DNA from: Halorussus lipolyticus
Lineage (GTDB): Archaea > Halobacteriota > Halobacteria > Halobacteriales > Haladaptataceae
Length of the DNA stretch: 64,000 nucleotides
Direction: 5' to 3'
NCBI RefSeq assembly: GCF_029338375.1
Contig: NZ_CP119804.1
Location: forward strand, 1,240,001 to 1,304,000
A program made the position numbers and the translations under genes. The notes beneath the pieces are model-generated. The model saw only the letters and a list, made by a program, of their open reading frames with translations, was not told the DNA's origin and searched no databases. Shown in pieces: positions 35,105 to 44,170 of this stretch (the stretch's first letter is position 1; each line of letters opens with the position of its first letter).

Positions 35105-35974
35105 TTACGCGGTCGTCGTCTGCTCACCGCCCGGACCGCCGCCGTGGCCGAGTTCCTCCTGCACTGCACCGAACGAGACCGACCCTGCGTCCCGAATCGC
35201 GGTGGGGTCGAGCGCGTCGGCGTCGAGGACCTCGGTCGGCGTCAACCACACCCACTCGGCATTCTCGTTTCGCTCGCTGAACTCGTTCAACTCGCCTTCC
35301 AGCATCTGCCGACTGAAGGGAGCCAACAACGGCGGGTTTTCGGACCCTTCGAAGGTGCCCACGTAGTTCGGCAGGGCGTCCTCGCCGAGGTCACCGACCA
35401 CGAGTCGGCCCACCATCCCGAAGACGTGGTGAGGCCCGCAGTACACGTCGTAGACTCCTTCCCGGTCGAATCTGTAGAACCACGCCCCGCCAACGTTGAC
35501 CACCGGCGAGGAGAACGGCGGGGCCTCGTCGGGCACCCGGCGCTGGAAGCCGTTGCCGGGGTGGTAGGCCGTGACGGTGTGGTCGGGCGTCCGGAAGGTG
35601 AACTGCACCACGTCGCCCGCGCCGACGCTGAGGCCGGTCGGTTCGAAGAAGAACGACGGTGGAGTGCCGGCCTCGGGGTCGGACGGCACGACTTCGAGGA
35701 CGACTTCGTGGTCCGGGCGCAGGTCTTCGGGGACCTCCTCGGCGTCGGGTGTCGCGTAGCCGTAAATCGGGTGTATCTGACCGCCATCCTGCTCGACAGC
35801 GCGGTCCTCGGTGGCGGTTCCGGTGCCAGAGCCGGTGGCGAGACCGCCGCCGAGCGAGAGGGCAGTCCCGACGCCGAGCGCCTTCAACAGGGGCCGTCGC
35901 TCGACGGCGGACCCCACGCCGGTTGGTTCGTCGGTCGATTCCGCTGGATTGGTCCGGTCGGGGTTGGGTGTCAT
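35105..35974 (-). CDS. Tat-exported cupredoxin (plastocyanin-like)
   Basis: The 289-residue protein has a twin-arginine signal (ERRPLLKALGVG, about residues 25-36) and a single type 1 copper domain with His in TPDHTVTAYHPGNG and the ligand loop CGPHHVFGM (Cys, His, Met). An N-terminal lipobox is absent. The C-terminal third (about 200-289), with NYVGTFEGSENPPLL, is an extension beyond a normal halocyanin. It is probably an electron carrier or copper sensor on the outer face of the membrane. It is adjacent to and convergent with the FAD oxidoreductase. Confidence 0.88.
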   Translation of the reverse strand: MTPNPDRTNPAESTDEPTGVGSAVERRPLLKALGVGTALSLGGGLATGSGTGTATEDRAVEQDGGQIHPIYGYATPDAEEVPEDLRPDHEVVLEVVPSDPEAGTPPSFFFEPTGLSVGAGDVVQFTFRTPDHTVTAYHPGNGFQRRVPDEAPPFSSPVVNVGGAWFYRFDREGVYDVYCGPHHVFGMVGRLVVGDLGEDALPNYVGTFEGSENPPLLAPFSRQMLEGELNEFSERNENAEWVWLTPTEVLDADALDPTAIRDAGSVSFGAVQEELGHGGGPGGEQTTTA

Positions 35975-36048
35975 GCTGTTTCCCCATCCAGAAATATAAT
36001 TATCTATGATTTAGTTTCTCGGGTCGATTGCCGACGACCGCGAGTTAA

Positions 36049-36265
36049 TTACGCCGAGTCCTCGGCACTGAACACCAGACAGTAGCTGTGGTCGTAGCGG
36101 TAGCCGTAGGTCCCGCCGTCTCGCTCGTCCCGCTCGTCGCCCGACCCGATTTCGCCCCCGCAGTTCTACGCGGGCGAAATCGCCCGCCGAGCGAGTCGGG
36201 AGCGCACCCACGCCGATTTGACTGTCGGTCGTTGCGTCGTCAGTCGTCTCGTCGTGGGTCGCCAC
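36049..36265 (-). pseudogene. Frameshifted small acidic protein with inserted palindrome
   Basis: From GTG 36265 one frame reads MATHDETTDDATTDSQIG, a normal haloarchaeal acidic start. After the palindrome at 36149-36184 the protein-like sequence continues in another frame as DERDGGTYGYRYDHSYC and ends at TAA (36049). The 217-bp span is not a multiple of three. This looks like a small gene disrupted by palindrome P2 or by a frameshift. The 363-bp gap from 35975 to 36337 holds nothing else except an AT-rich ATATAT stretch at about 36280. Confidence 0.35.
36149..36184. repeat. Palindromic element P2
   Basis: CGATTTCGCCC (36149-36159) pairs with GGGCGAAATCG (36174-36184). The centre contains CGCAGTTCTACGC, sharing the core of the palindrome at 2587-2616. 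It lies inside the remnant gene at 36049-36265. Confidence 0.7.
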
Positions 36266-36337
36266 AAATTTCAGATAGAATATATCTCGGAGCGCAACCA
36301 GAACCTACTACCCTCTCCAAGCCCTGACCTACGTGTC

Positions 36338-36766
36338 GTGGGAGACTCCGGATACCGCGCCGTCGCACGCCATCCGACAGTCGTCCGACTCTACCGGTTC
36401 GTCATCGTCGGCGCGAGCGCGGCGCTCGTCCAAACCGCCGTTCTGTGGCTCCTCGTGGAGTTCGGCGGCCTCAACTACCTCGTCGGGGCCACCATCGCCA
36501 TCGAGTTTACCATCATCCTCCAGTACGTGGTGAACAACGCGTGGACCTTCCAACACGCCAAGTACACCACGAGATACGACTACTTCGTCGGTCTCGTCCG
36601 AACCAACATCGTCCGGGGAAGCGCGATTCCCCTCCAGTTGGGGCTTCTGTGGGCGTTCGTAAACTGGGGCGGGTTGGTCTACCTGCTGGCCAACGGGTTC
36701 GCCATCTTCATCAGCGGCCTCTATCGGTACTATCTGGACTCGCGGTGGACGTGGCAGATTGCGTGA
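36338..36766 (+). CDS. GtrA family membrane protein
   Basis: The 142-residue protein has four transmembrane helices (about 18-36, 42-62, 80-100 and 108-130) and the GtrA pattern RFVIVGASAALVQTAVLW and VNNAWTFQ. GtrA proteins are proposed polyprenyl-phosphate-sugar flippases or scaffold proteins in surface glycan assembly. The GTG at 36338 is preferred because the conserved YRFVIVG follows soon after; an upstream ATG extension has unlike composition. Confidence 0.85.
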   Translation: MGDSGYRAVARHPTVVRLYRFVIVGASAALVQTAVLWLLVEFGGLNYLVGATIAIEFTIILQYVVNNAWTFQHAKYTTRYDYFVGLVRTNIVRGSAIPLQLGLLWAFVNWGGLVYLLANGFAIFISGLYRYYLDSRWTWQIA

Positions 36767-36952
36767 GAAAGACAGCGGCGAACAGACATATAAGTACATT
36801 CTTTGAGGACAAATACAAGTTCCTAAGCATTGTTTTTGTTTTTATGAACGAAACATAGGAGTGCTAGCGACAATTGCCGACCAACGGTTGCTGTCGGCTA
36901 GTAGTCGTACCGCGAGGGAGCGAAGCGACCGAGCGGCCTTTTTTGGTCCAGA

Positions 36953-36997
36953 TTTTTTCTTCGTCGGGTGTCCTGCGGGCACCCGACGAAGAAAAAA
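36953..36997. terminator. Bidirectional hairpin terminator
   Basis: A perfect 18-bp inverted repeat, TTTTTTCTTCGTCGGGTG and its complement, spans 36953-36970 and 36980-36997 with a 9-nt loop. A T6 run starts the left arm and an A6 run ends the right, so either strand carries T-tracts. It lies between the convergent GtrA and acyl-CoA dehydrogenase genes, 8 bp from the latter's stop. Just upstream, 36937-36950 has a further T-run after GCGACCGAGCGGCC. Confidence 0.75.
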
Positions 36998-37004
36998 GGT
37001 GGTT

Positions 37005-38156
37005 TCAGAATCCTTTACCGAGGAGTTCCCGAGCGATGATGTTCTTCTGAATCTCGGTGGTGCCCTCGTAGATTTGGGTAATCTTGGCGTCTCGGTAGAA
37101 CCGCTCGACCGGGAAGTCGTTGACGTAGCCAGCGCCGCCGTGAATCTGGACTGCCTCGTCTGCCACGTCCACGGCGACCTGCGAGGAGAACTCCTTGGCC
37201 ATGCTGGCGAGTTTCGTGATGTCCTCGCCTTGGTCCACGTTCCACGCGGCCTTGTAGGTCAGGTTACGCGCGGCCTCGGTCTGGGTGTGCATCTCGGCCA
37301 GTTTGTGCTGGATGGCTTGGAACTCCGAGATTGGCCGGTCGAACTGCTCGCGCTCTTGGGCGTAGTCGAGGGCGGCCTCGCAGGCACCCTTGGCGATGCC
37401 GACGCCTTGGGCGGCGACGGCGGTCCGGGTCTCGTCGAAGAACTGCATCTGCTGGAGGAAGCCCATGCCGCGAGTCCCGACGAGGTTGTCCTCGGGAACC
37501 CGCACGTCGTTCAAGACGAGTTCGGCCGTGTCGGACGCTCGAATACCGAGTTTGCCCGTAATCTTGTCGGCCTCGAAGCCGTCGCGGTCCGACTCCACGA
37601 CGATTTGGCTGAAGCCGTTGTACCGGCCGTCGGCGTCGGGGTCGGTCTGACAGAGGACCACGTAGTAGTCGCCGACCGAACCGTTGGTAATCCACATCTT
37701 GTTCCCGTTAATCACCCACTCGTCGCCGTCCTTCTCGGCCTGCGTCGAGACGCTGGACACGTCGGAACCGGTGTCGGGTTCCGAAATCGCCGCGCCCATG
37801 ATGGCGTCGCCCTCGGCGACCGGGGTCAGGAATCGCTCTTTCTGGTCGTCGGTTCCGAACTCCATGATGGCGTCCGCGCCGAACGCCGCCGACGTGATAC
37901 AGAGGCCGATGCCGGGGTCCACGGCGAATAGCTCCTCGGTGATGATGGCCGATTCGAGGTTGCTGTAGCCAGCGCCGCCGTACTCGATGGGAATGTGGGC
38001 ACCGAGGAGTCCCATCTTGGCGGCCTCGTCCATGATTTCGTAGGGGTACTCCTCGTTCACGTCGTACTCGCTGGCTATCGGCGCGATTTCGTTCTCGGCG
38101 AACCGGCGCACTTCCTCTCGAATCTGTTTCTGTTCGTCGGAGAGTCCGAAGTCCAT
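37005..38156 (-). CDS. Acyl-CoA dehydrogenase
   Basis: This FAD enzyme oxidises acyl-CoA in beta-oxidation, donating electrons to ETF. The 383-residue sequence begins [25 protein letters not shown] and has the [16 protein letters not shown] loop, [17 protein letters not shown], and the C-terminal [19 protein letters not shown] in which the Glu of YEGT is the expected catalytic base. Length is standard. It is encoded divergently from the beta-oxidation fusion enzyme, which supports a shared fatty-acid pathway. Confidence 0.95.
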   Translation of the reverse strand: MDFGLSDEQKQIREEVRRFAENEIAPIASEYDVNEEYPYEIMDEAAKMGLLGAHIPIEYGGAGYSNLESAIITEELFAVDPGIGLCITSAAFGADAIMEFGTDDQKERFLTPVAEGDAIMGAAISEPDTGSDVSSVSTQAEKDGDEWVINGNKMWITNGSVGDYYVVLCQTDPDADGRYNGFSQIVVESDRDGFEADKITGKLGIRASDTAELVLNDVRVPEDNLVGTRGMGFLQQMQFFDETRTAVAAQGVGIAKGACEAALDYAQEREQFDRPISEFQAIQHKLAEMHTQTEAARNLTYKAAWNVDQGEDITKLASMAKEFSSQVAVDVADEAVQIHGGAGYVNDFPVERFYRDAKITQIYEGTTEIQKNIIARELLGKGF

Positions 38157-38271
38157 GAGTCAAGATTACATACCCTCCCCTAAATTCCTTTGTAACCGTA
38201 AGTAAACTCGTCCAGAGTTTCTAACTTGTGATAGGGAAACGTTGAAACGCCCGGAAAACGACTTCACGAAC

Positions 38272-40248
38272 ATGGACGTCGAAGATATCAACACCATTGC
38301 GGTTCTCGGGGCGGGTAACATGGGCCACGGCATCGCGGAAGTCGCGGCCCTCGCGGGCTACGAGGTCAACCTGCGCGACATCAAAGACGAGTTCGTGCAG
38401 AACGGCTACGACCAAATCGAGTGGAGCCTCGACAAACTCGCCGAGAAGGACCAGATTTCCGACGACGAGGCCGAGGCGACCCTCGACCGAGTGACGCCGC
38501 TAGTAGACTTCGAGGAGGCCGTCTCGGACGCCGATTTCGTCATCGAGGCGGTCCCCGAGAAGATGGAGATAAAGAAGGACGTGTACGGCGAGTTGGAGGA
38601 GTACGCCCCCGACGAGGCCGTCTTCGCCACCAACACCTCCAGCCTCTCGATTACGGAACTCTCGGAGGTCACCGAGCGCCCCGAGCGGTTCTGCGGGATG
38701 CACTTTTTCAACCCGCCGGTCCGGATGCAGTTGGTCGAGGTCATCTCCGGCGCACACACCGACGACGAGGTGTTGGACCTGACCGAGGACCTCGCCGAGG
38801 CGATGGGCAAGTCGCCGGTTCGCGTCCGGAAGGATAGCCCCGGTTTCATCGTCAACCGAATCCTCGTCCCGCTGATGAACGAGGCGGCGTGGATGGTCGA
38901 ATCCGGCGAGTACACCATCGCGGAGGTTGATAGCGCGACCAAGTTCGACATCGGTCTCCCGATGGGGAGCTTCGAACTCGCAGATCAGGTCGGAATCGAC
39001 GTGGGCTACCACGTCCTCGAATACATGCACGACGTGCTGGGCGACGCCTACGAACCCTGCCCGCTCCTCGCCGAGAAAGTCGAGGACGAGAAACTCGGCA
39101 AGAAGACGGGCGAAGGCTTCTACGACTACGACGACGGCGGCGCGGACATCCCGACCGACGCCGGGAACGAGGACGCCGTGCATCGCTTGCAGGCCGTGAT
39201 GGCCAACGAAGTCGCCAAACTCGTCGGCAACGACGTGGCGAATCCCGACGCCATCGACGAGGCCGTGATGCTCGGCGCTGGCTTCCCCGAAGGCCCCGCC
39301 AAGATGACCGACGACGCAGGCCTCGACACGCTGGTCGAGACGCTCGAAAGTCTCCACGACGAGACCGGCGCGGAACGCTACGAAGTCGCCGACTACCTCC
39401 GCGAGGCCGCCGACGAGGGCGGCTTCTACGGCGGCGACGACGACAGCGAATCGGGAGCCTACGACTACGACACCATCCGCGTCGAGAAACCCGGCGAGAT
39501 GGTCGGCAAGGTCGTCCTCGACCGACCCCACCGGATGAACACCATCAGCGACGAACTCCTCGACGACCTCGGCGACGCAGTTGACGCGCTGGAGGAGGAC
39601 GACGAGGTTCGCGCCCTCCTACTGGTCGGCGAGGGCGACAAGGCCTTCTCCGCCGGTGCCGACGTCCAGAGCATGACCGCCGGCGGCGGCGACCCGCTTC
39701 AGGCGGTCGAACTCTCGAAGACAGGTCAAGAGACCTTCGGCAAACTCGAAGCGTGCCCGATGCCCGTCGTGGCGGCCATCGACGGCTACTGTCTGGGCGG
39801 CGGGATGGAACTGGCCACCTGCGCCGACATGCGTCTGGCCACCGAACGCTCCGAGATGGGCCAGCCAGAACATAACTTGGGTCTCCTCCCCGGTTGGGGC
39901 GGCACCCAGCGCCTCAAACACATCGTCGGCGAAGGCCGCGCCAAGGAAATCATCTTCACCGCCGACCGCTTCGACCCCGAGACCATGGCGGACTACGGCT
40001 TCCTCAACGAAGTCGTGGACGTCTCGGAGTTCGAGGACCGCGCCTTCGAACTCGCCGCTGACCTCGCCGGCGGACCGCCCATCGCCCAGAAGTACACCAA
40101 GCGCGCGATGCTCGCGGGCAGAGACGACACCGACGCCGGTCTGGCGGTCGAATCGCAGGCCTTCGGCCAACTCATGAACACCGACGACCTGATGGAAGGC
40201 ATCACGGCGTTCATGGGCGACGGTGAACCGGACTTCCAAGGGAAGTGA
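38272..40248 (+). CDS. 3-hydroxyacyl-CoA dehydrogenase/enoyl-CoA hydratase fusion
   Basis: The 658-residue fusion carries two consecutive beta-oxidation steps. The N-terminal dehydrogenase (about 1-390) has VLGAGNMGHGIAEV for NAD, TNTSSLSITELS, and GMHFFNPPVRMQLVEV with the catalytic His. The C-terminal crotonase domain (about 400-658) has AAIDGYCLGGGMELATCADM and GQPEHNLGLLPGWGGTQRL with the Glu pair that adds water. The order is opposite to bacterial FadB, where the hydratase is N-terminal, and is typical of haloarchaea. The ATG at 38272 was chosen over a TTG ten codons earlier. Confidence 0.95.
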   Translation: MDVEDINTIAVLGAGNMGHGIAEVAALAGYEVNLRDIKDEFVQNGYDQIEWSLDKLAEKDQISDDEAEATLDRVTPLVDFEEAVSDADFVIEAVPEKMEIKKDVYGELEEYAPDEAVFATNTSSLSITELSEVTERPERFCGMHFFNPPVRMQLVEVISGAHTDDEVLDLTEDLAEAMGKSPVRVRKDSPGFIVNRILVPLMNEAAWMVESGEYTIAEVDSATKFDIGLPMGSFELADQVGIDVGYHVLEYMHDVLGDAYEPCPLLAEKVEDEKLGKKTGEGFYDYDDGGADIPTDAGNEDAVHRLQAVMANEVAKLVGNDVANPDAIDEAVMLGAGFPEGPAKMTDDAGLDTLVETLESLHDETGAERYEVADYLREAADEGGFYGGDDDSESGAYDYDTIRVEKPGEMVGKVVLDRPHRMNTISDELLDDLGDAVDALEEDDEVRALLLVGEGDKAFSAGADVQSMTAGGGDPLQAVELSKTGQETFGKLEACPMPVVAAIDGYCLGGGMELATCADMRLATERSEMGQPEHNLGLLPGWGGTQRLKHIVGEGRAKEIIFTADRFDPETMADYGFLNEVVDVSEFEDRAFELAADLAGGPPIAQKYTKRAMLAGRDDTDAGLAVESQAFGQLMNTDDLMEGITAFMGDGEPDFQGK

Positions 40249-40387
40249 GCGAAGCGAACTGGCCGTAGGCGAGTCGGGGATTCGACCATCTATTTCTGTT
40301 TTAAAGCCATACTATTCTGTCCTCGGGAGCTATCTGCGCCGCTGAGCAGTATCTATCGTCGATATAGTTTCGTCATCGACCAAGAAG

Positions 40388-40395
40388 ATTTATAG
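40388..40395 (+). promoter_or_regulatory. TATA box of HNH gene
   Basis: ATTTATAG is centred about 29 nt before the ATG at 40421, a leaderless-type spacing. The surrounding 40260-40420 region is markedly more AT-rich than its neighbours. Confidence 0.6.
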
Positions 40396-40420
40396 TCACG
40401 ATAGCCGAGAAAGACGATAG

Positions 40421-41152
40421 ATGGCGCTCTATCGGAAAGAAGACTGGCTCGAAGCGAAGTATTGGGAGGAAGGACTCACACAGAGAGAAATCGCGGATAA
40501 ATGCAGTGTCTCGCCATCGACAATTCGGAAATACATGAAGCGGTTCGGCATTCCGACCCGAGAGATGCGCGGCGAGAATCACCCAATGTACGGACGTGAG
40601 CGGACCGAAGCGGAGAAACGGAAAATCTCCGAGTCGCTGGAGGGCCGGTCGTTCTCCGAGGAGACTCGCCAGCGCATGTCGGAGGCCCACGAAGGTAACG
40701 AGATAGACGACGACGTTCGTGAACGAATTGCCGATTCGCTCGAAGGACTCACTCGGTCGGAGGAGACGCGCCGGAAGATGAGCGAATCGACTGCCGGAGA
40801 GGCGAATCCGAACTGGCGAGGCGGCTACAGTAGGCGCTACGGTCCCGGTTGGTCCGTCGCGCGCCAGACCGTTCGAGAGCGCGACGAAGTGTGCCAGAAC
40901 TGCGGCCACGACGGGGCGGACCACCGTCTGGAAGTCCACCATATCATTCCCGTCAGAGTATTCCGGAACGCGGAACACCTCGAAATCGAGGACGCGCACG
41001 CCGAACAGAATCTGGTGCTTCTCTGCAATCGCTGTCACGGCCGGGCCGAACACGGCCAAATCGAGTTCGACGCACCGGTCGCGCTTCTATTCGAAGGCAA
41101 GCGCGGGAACTCCTCGCGTGCTAAATCGCACCACAGCGATAGAGCGATTTAG
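40421..41152 (+). CDS. HNH endonuclease with HTH and NUMOD3 repeats
   Basis: The 243-residue protein has an N-terminal helix-turn-helix (LTQREIADKCSVSPSTIRKY, about 19-38), three NUMOD3-like DNA-binding repeats (about 50-130; MYGRERTEAEKRKISESLEG, FSEETRQRMSEAHEG, RSEETRRKMSE) and a NPNWRGG turn. The C-terminal HNH nuclease (about 155-215) has CQNCG, LEVHHIIPVR and NLVLLCNRCH. This architecture is typical of homing endonucleases of introns and phages and is free-standing here. It lies directly upstream of tRNA-Glu. Confidence 0.88.
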   Translation: MALYRKEDWLEAKYWEEGLTQREIADKCSVSPSTIRKYMKRFGIPTREMRGENHPMYGRERTEAEKRKISESLEGRSFSEETRQRMSEAHEGNEIDDDVRERIADSLEGLTRSEETRRKMSESTAGEANPNWRGGYSRRYGPGWSVARQTVRERDEVCQNCGHDGADHRLEVHHIIPVRVFRNAEHLEIEDAHAEQNLVLLCNRCHGRAEHGQIEFDAPVALLFEGKRGNSSRAKSHHSDRAI

Positions 41153-41157
41153 TTGGG

Positions 41158-41165
41158 TTTATAAG
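41158..41165 (+). promoter_or_regulatory. Candidate promoter of tRNA-Glu
   Basis: TTTATAAG lies about 58 nt before the mature tRNA 5' end, leaving a 5' leader for RNase P removal. The spacing is longer than for leaderless mRNAs. Confidence 0.45.
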
Positions 41166-41219
41166 TATCGGGTCCATTGGTCAAAATGCGTCCGGAAGCG
41201 GACCCGGACCGCGAGAGTC

Positions 41220-41294
41220 GCTCCGTTGGTGTAGCCCGGCCAATCATTCGGGCCTTTCGAGCCTGTGACCTGGGTTCAAATCCCAGACGGAGCA
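41220..41294 (+). tRNA. tRNA-Glu (TTC)
   Basis: The acceptor stem GCTCCGT pairs with ACGGAGC (41287-41293), the anticodon arm CGGGC-CTTTCGA-GCCTG has anticodon TTC, and the T arm CTGGG-TTCAAAT-CCCAG is canonical. The discriminator base is A at 41294; CCA is not encoded. No intron is seen. The D arm contains a GTGTAGCCCGGCCAATCA loop. Confidence 0.96.
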
Positions 41295-41368
41295 TACTTT
41301 TCCAGAAAACTACCTTCGGATAGTGGCGATTCTTCGATTCGACATCCGTGCGGATTGCGGCAGTTCTC

Positions 41369-42226
41369 CTACTCGAACCAGAGGTCCCCGAACGACTCGA
41401 AGAACGATTGCCCGGTATCCACGCGTTCGTAGCGCGCCCGGAGGTCCCGCGCCGCGTTCTCCACCGCGTCGGCGTGGGCGTCGAACTCCTCGCGGTAGGA
41501 CCGTTCTAACCGATTGCTGACGTAGGCGCGGAGCGATTGGTCGCTTTCGAGTGCCTCGAAGACGGTATCCCGGCCGGTTGGTAGGGTTCGCTCCTCGGGG
41601 GCAACGACGTGCCCGAGGACCACCTGATTCGAGGCCAGCGCCTCCAGTCCAGCGTCGATAGCATCCACGTCGCCCAAGAAATCACTGCACACGACGACGA
41701 GCGCCTTGGAGTCGATGGTGCCAGCGTAGTTCGCCAGCGCGGTCTCGAAATCGGCCTCGCCGTCGGGGGAAATCTCGTTGCATCGTTCGACCAGTCCCAG
41801 CACCTCGCCTCGATTGGAGCGCCCGCGGTCGAGGCGCTCCGCCGTCGAGTCGAAGACCGCGAATCGGAAGTCGTTGTGTTCGCGGGCGGTCAGATAGGCG
41901 AACCCCAACCCGAGTTTGGCGGCGGTCTCGAACTTGTGGGCGTCGGCGTCGCCGAAGTCCATCGAGGCGCTGGCGTCCACCAGCACGTGGACCGTGAAGT
42001 TGCGCTCGGCCTCGAACTGCTTGACGTATAGTTCGTCGGTCCGGGCGTAGAGGTTCCAATCGATAAATCGGGGTTCGTCGCCGGGGGTGTAGCACCGGTA
42101 GTCGGCGAAGGTCAGGCCCTCGCCGACCGCCTCGGTGGTGCGCTCGCCCTGCTGGTTCGACCGGGCGTCTCGATTGCGGGCGGACTCGAACCGGTCGAGT
42201 TCGTCCAGAAAGTCGGTGGTAATCAT
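41369..42226 (-). CDS. DUF58 domain protein
   Basis: The 285-residue DUF58 protein has the family motif YTPGDEPRFIDWNLYART (about 48-65) and a VWA-like fold with DASASMDFGDA. DUF58 proteins are regularly paired with MoxR ATPases and VWA membrane proteins and are thought to help assemble or activate metal or cell-surface complexes. Its start overlaps the stop of the MoxR gene by four bases. It is the last gene of the operon. Confidence 0.93.
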   Translation of the reverse strand: MITTDFLDELDRFESARNRDARSNQQGERTTEAVGEGLTFADYRCYTPGDEPRFIDWNLYARTDELYVKQFEAERNFTVHVLVDASASMDFGDADAHKFETAAKLGLGFAYLTAREHNDFRFAVFDSTAERLDRGRSNRGEVLGLVERCNEISPDGEADFETALANYAGTIDSKALVVVCSDFLGDVDAIDAGLEALASNQVVLGHVVAPEERTLPTGRDTVFEALESDQSLRAYVSNRLERSYREEFDAHADAVENAARDLRARYERVDTGQSFFESFGDLWFE

Positions 42227-43176
42227 CGGTCGGAGACCAACGCCTCGATTACGTCGTCGGGAGTCATCCCCTCGCGTTCGGCCCGGAAATCGACCACGAC
42301 GCGGTGGCGCAGGACCGGCACGGCCATCGCGGTCACGTCCTCGCTACTGACGTGGGTTCGGCCCTCGACCAGCGCGCGGGCTTTCGCGGACCGGACCAGC
42401 GACATGCTGGCCCGAGGACTCGCGCCGTACTCCAAATCGTCGGCGCGCCGGGTGTCGCGCACGATGTCGACCGCCGTGTCCCGGATGTCGTCGGCGATGG
42501 GGACCTGATGAGTCAGTCTCTGCATCTGGCGGAGTTGTCCGGCCGAGACCTTCGTTTCGACCGAGACGGAGGCGTCCACGTCGCGGGTGTAGCGGTCAAC
42601 GATTTCGCGTTCGGCCTCGGCGTCGGGGTAGTCCAGCAGAATCTTCATCAGGAAGCGGTCGGACTGGGCCTCGGGCAGGGGATAGGTCCCCTCTTGGTCG
42701 ATGGGGTTCTGGGTCGCCAGCACGAAGAACGGTTCGGGCAGGTCGTAGGTCTCGTTGCCCGCCGTGACTTGGCCCTCCTCCATCGCTTCCAGCAGGGCGG
42801 ACTGGGTCTTCGGCGTCGCCCGATTGATTTCGTCGGACAGCACGAGGTTGGCGAACACCGGTCCCTTCTCGAAGGTGAACGTCCGGCCGGTCTCGGTCTC
42901 GCGGACCATCTCCGTCCCGATGACGTCCGAGGGCATCAGGTCCGGCGTGTTCTGGATGCGCGAGAACGACAGGTCGGTCACTTCCGAAAGCGTCCGGACG
43001 AGGAGGGTCTTCCCCAGTCCGGGCGTACTTTCGAGCAGGGCGTTGCCGTCGCAGAGCAGGCAGGCAAGCACTTGGTCTACCACCTGCTCCTGTCCGACGA
43101 TGCGTTTGCGCACCTCGGACCGAATCGCTTGAATGCGGTTCGTCACGTCGTCGATAGTCGGTTGTCGGTCGGTCAT
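42223..43176 (-). CDS. MoxR-family AAA ATPase
   Basis: The 317-residue AAA+ ATPase has Walker A STPGLGKT (about 50-57), Walker B NLVLSDEINRATP, sensor ATQNPIDQEGTYPLPEAQSDRF and the C-terminal MoxR lid. MoxR proteins act as chaperones for VWA-containing partners. The ATG at 43176 starts the conserved TDRQPTIDDVTNRIQAIR; the longer upstream frame is not protein-like. It is coupled to the DUF58 gene by an ATGA overlap. Confidence 0.95.
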   Translation of the reverse strand: MTDRQPTIDDVTNRIQAIRSEVRKRIVGQEQVVDQVLACLLCDGNALLESTPGLGKTLLVRTLSEVTDLSFSRIQNTPDLMPSDVIGTEMVRETETGRTFTFEKGPVFANLVLSDEINRATPKTQSALLEAMEEGQVTAGNETYDLPEPFFVLATQNPIDQEGTYPLPEAQSDRFLMKILLDYPDAEAEREIVDRYTRDVDASVSVETKVSAGQLRQMQRLTHQVPIADDIRDTAVDIVRDTRRADDLEYGASPRASMSLVRSAKARALVEGRTHVSSEDVTAMAVPVLRHRVVVDFRAEREGMTPDDVIEALVSDR

Positions 43177-43201
43177 GTGTCGGTTGTCGAGTTTCGGTCG
43201 G

Positions 43202-44170
43202 TCACGCCGTCGCGTTCTCCTGTAGTCGATGCGCGTAGCGTTGCACCAGCGCGGCGTCCTCAACTCGGTCGGGCGAGGAGAACCCGGCGCGCTGGGCATC
43301 GACCTCCTCGTCGCCGGAGTCGCCGTCGCTGTTCTCGTAGTTCCAGTCGCGGTCACCCTCACCGCCGGGACTCGCGCTGACTGCGGCAGAGAGGTTCTCA
43401 GAGCCGGCAGTCACGTCGGTCGGGTCGCCCAGAATCTCGTCGCCGGATTTGAGGTCGGCGGTCTGGTTCGTGAGCGGGCGGTCGGTGGGGCCGCCGGCAT
43501 CCGGCCCCGCACCCGCCTCCGAGGACCCGAGGCCCAAATCGACGCCCACGACCGCGGTCTGGACCGTCGCCAGACTCAGCGCGAGCGCCACCGCCACCGT
43601 CGCCGCGAGTCGGGTCGCGTTTAGCAGGCCGACGCTGGAGGTCTCGCGGAGTTTCGCCAGCACGTCGGCGTAGAGCGCTCGCGTCATGGGATTCGGTCGG
43701 CCAGTCCCGTCGCCCCAGTCGGATTCGGCCGCGTCGCGGGCGGTCCGAAGCGCCTCGCTGACCGCGGGGTTGGCGGCCTCGAACTGTTCGGCGGCGGGGC
43801 GGCGCGAGCGGAGGACGAACTCCCCGGCGAAGGCACCGATGCCGGCGACTACGGCGACCACGGTGCCGAGGTCAGGCGAGGGCAGTCCCGCCGAGGAGAA
43901 CGCCGCCCTGCCGACCTCGGCCTCCAGCGCGGGGACGCCGACCACGGTGGCCGCGAAATCGACGGCCAGCAGGACGCAGGCCGCATCGACGCTGGCGTAG
44001 ACCAGCGTCGCCTTCCGGCACTCTCTGCGAATCTCAGCGAGCGCGGCCCGGACCTCGTTCTCCTCGGCCGCGTGTTCGTTCGTTGCAGACTCCTTTTTGT
44101 TTGTTTCAGATTTATTTTTGTTTGCTTTGGAAATATTTGCATTTGCTTCGGGGACAGACTCGTCGGTCAT
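43202..44170 (-). CDS. MoxR-operon membrane protein with Lys/Asn-rich N-terminus
   Basis: The 322-residue protein has three hydrophobic segments: two near the N-terminus (about 58-80 and 100-118, ACVLLAVDFAATVVG and VVAVVAGIGAFAGEF) and one at about 190-210 (AATVAVALALSLATVQ). The C-terminal 110 residues are acidic and exposed. The first 40 residues form a low-complexity Lys/Asn/Ser/Glu run encoded by AT-rich sequence (about 44085-44155), unlike the rest of the gene. No known domain is recognised. It overlaps the coiled-coil gene by four bases. Confidence 0.75.
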   Translation of the reverse strand: MTDESVPEANANISKANKNKSETNKKESATNEHAAEENEVRAALAEIRRECRKATLVYASVDAACVLLAVDFAATVVGVPALEAEVGRAAFSSAGLPSPDLGTVVAVVAGIGAFAGEFVLRSRRPAAEQFEAANPAVSEALRTARDAAESDWGDGTGRPNPMTRALYADVLAKLRETSSVGLLNATRLAATVAVALALSLATVQTAVVGVDLGLGSSEAGAGPDAGGPTDRPLTNQTADLKSGDEILGDPTDVTAGSENLSAAVSASPGGEGDRDWNYENSDGDSGDEEVDAQRAGFSSPDRVEDAALVQRYAHRLQENATA

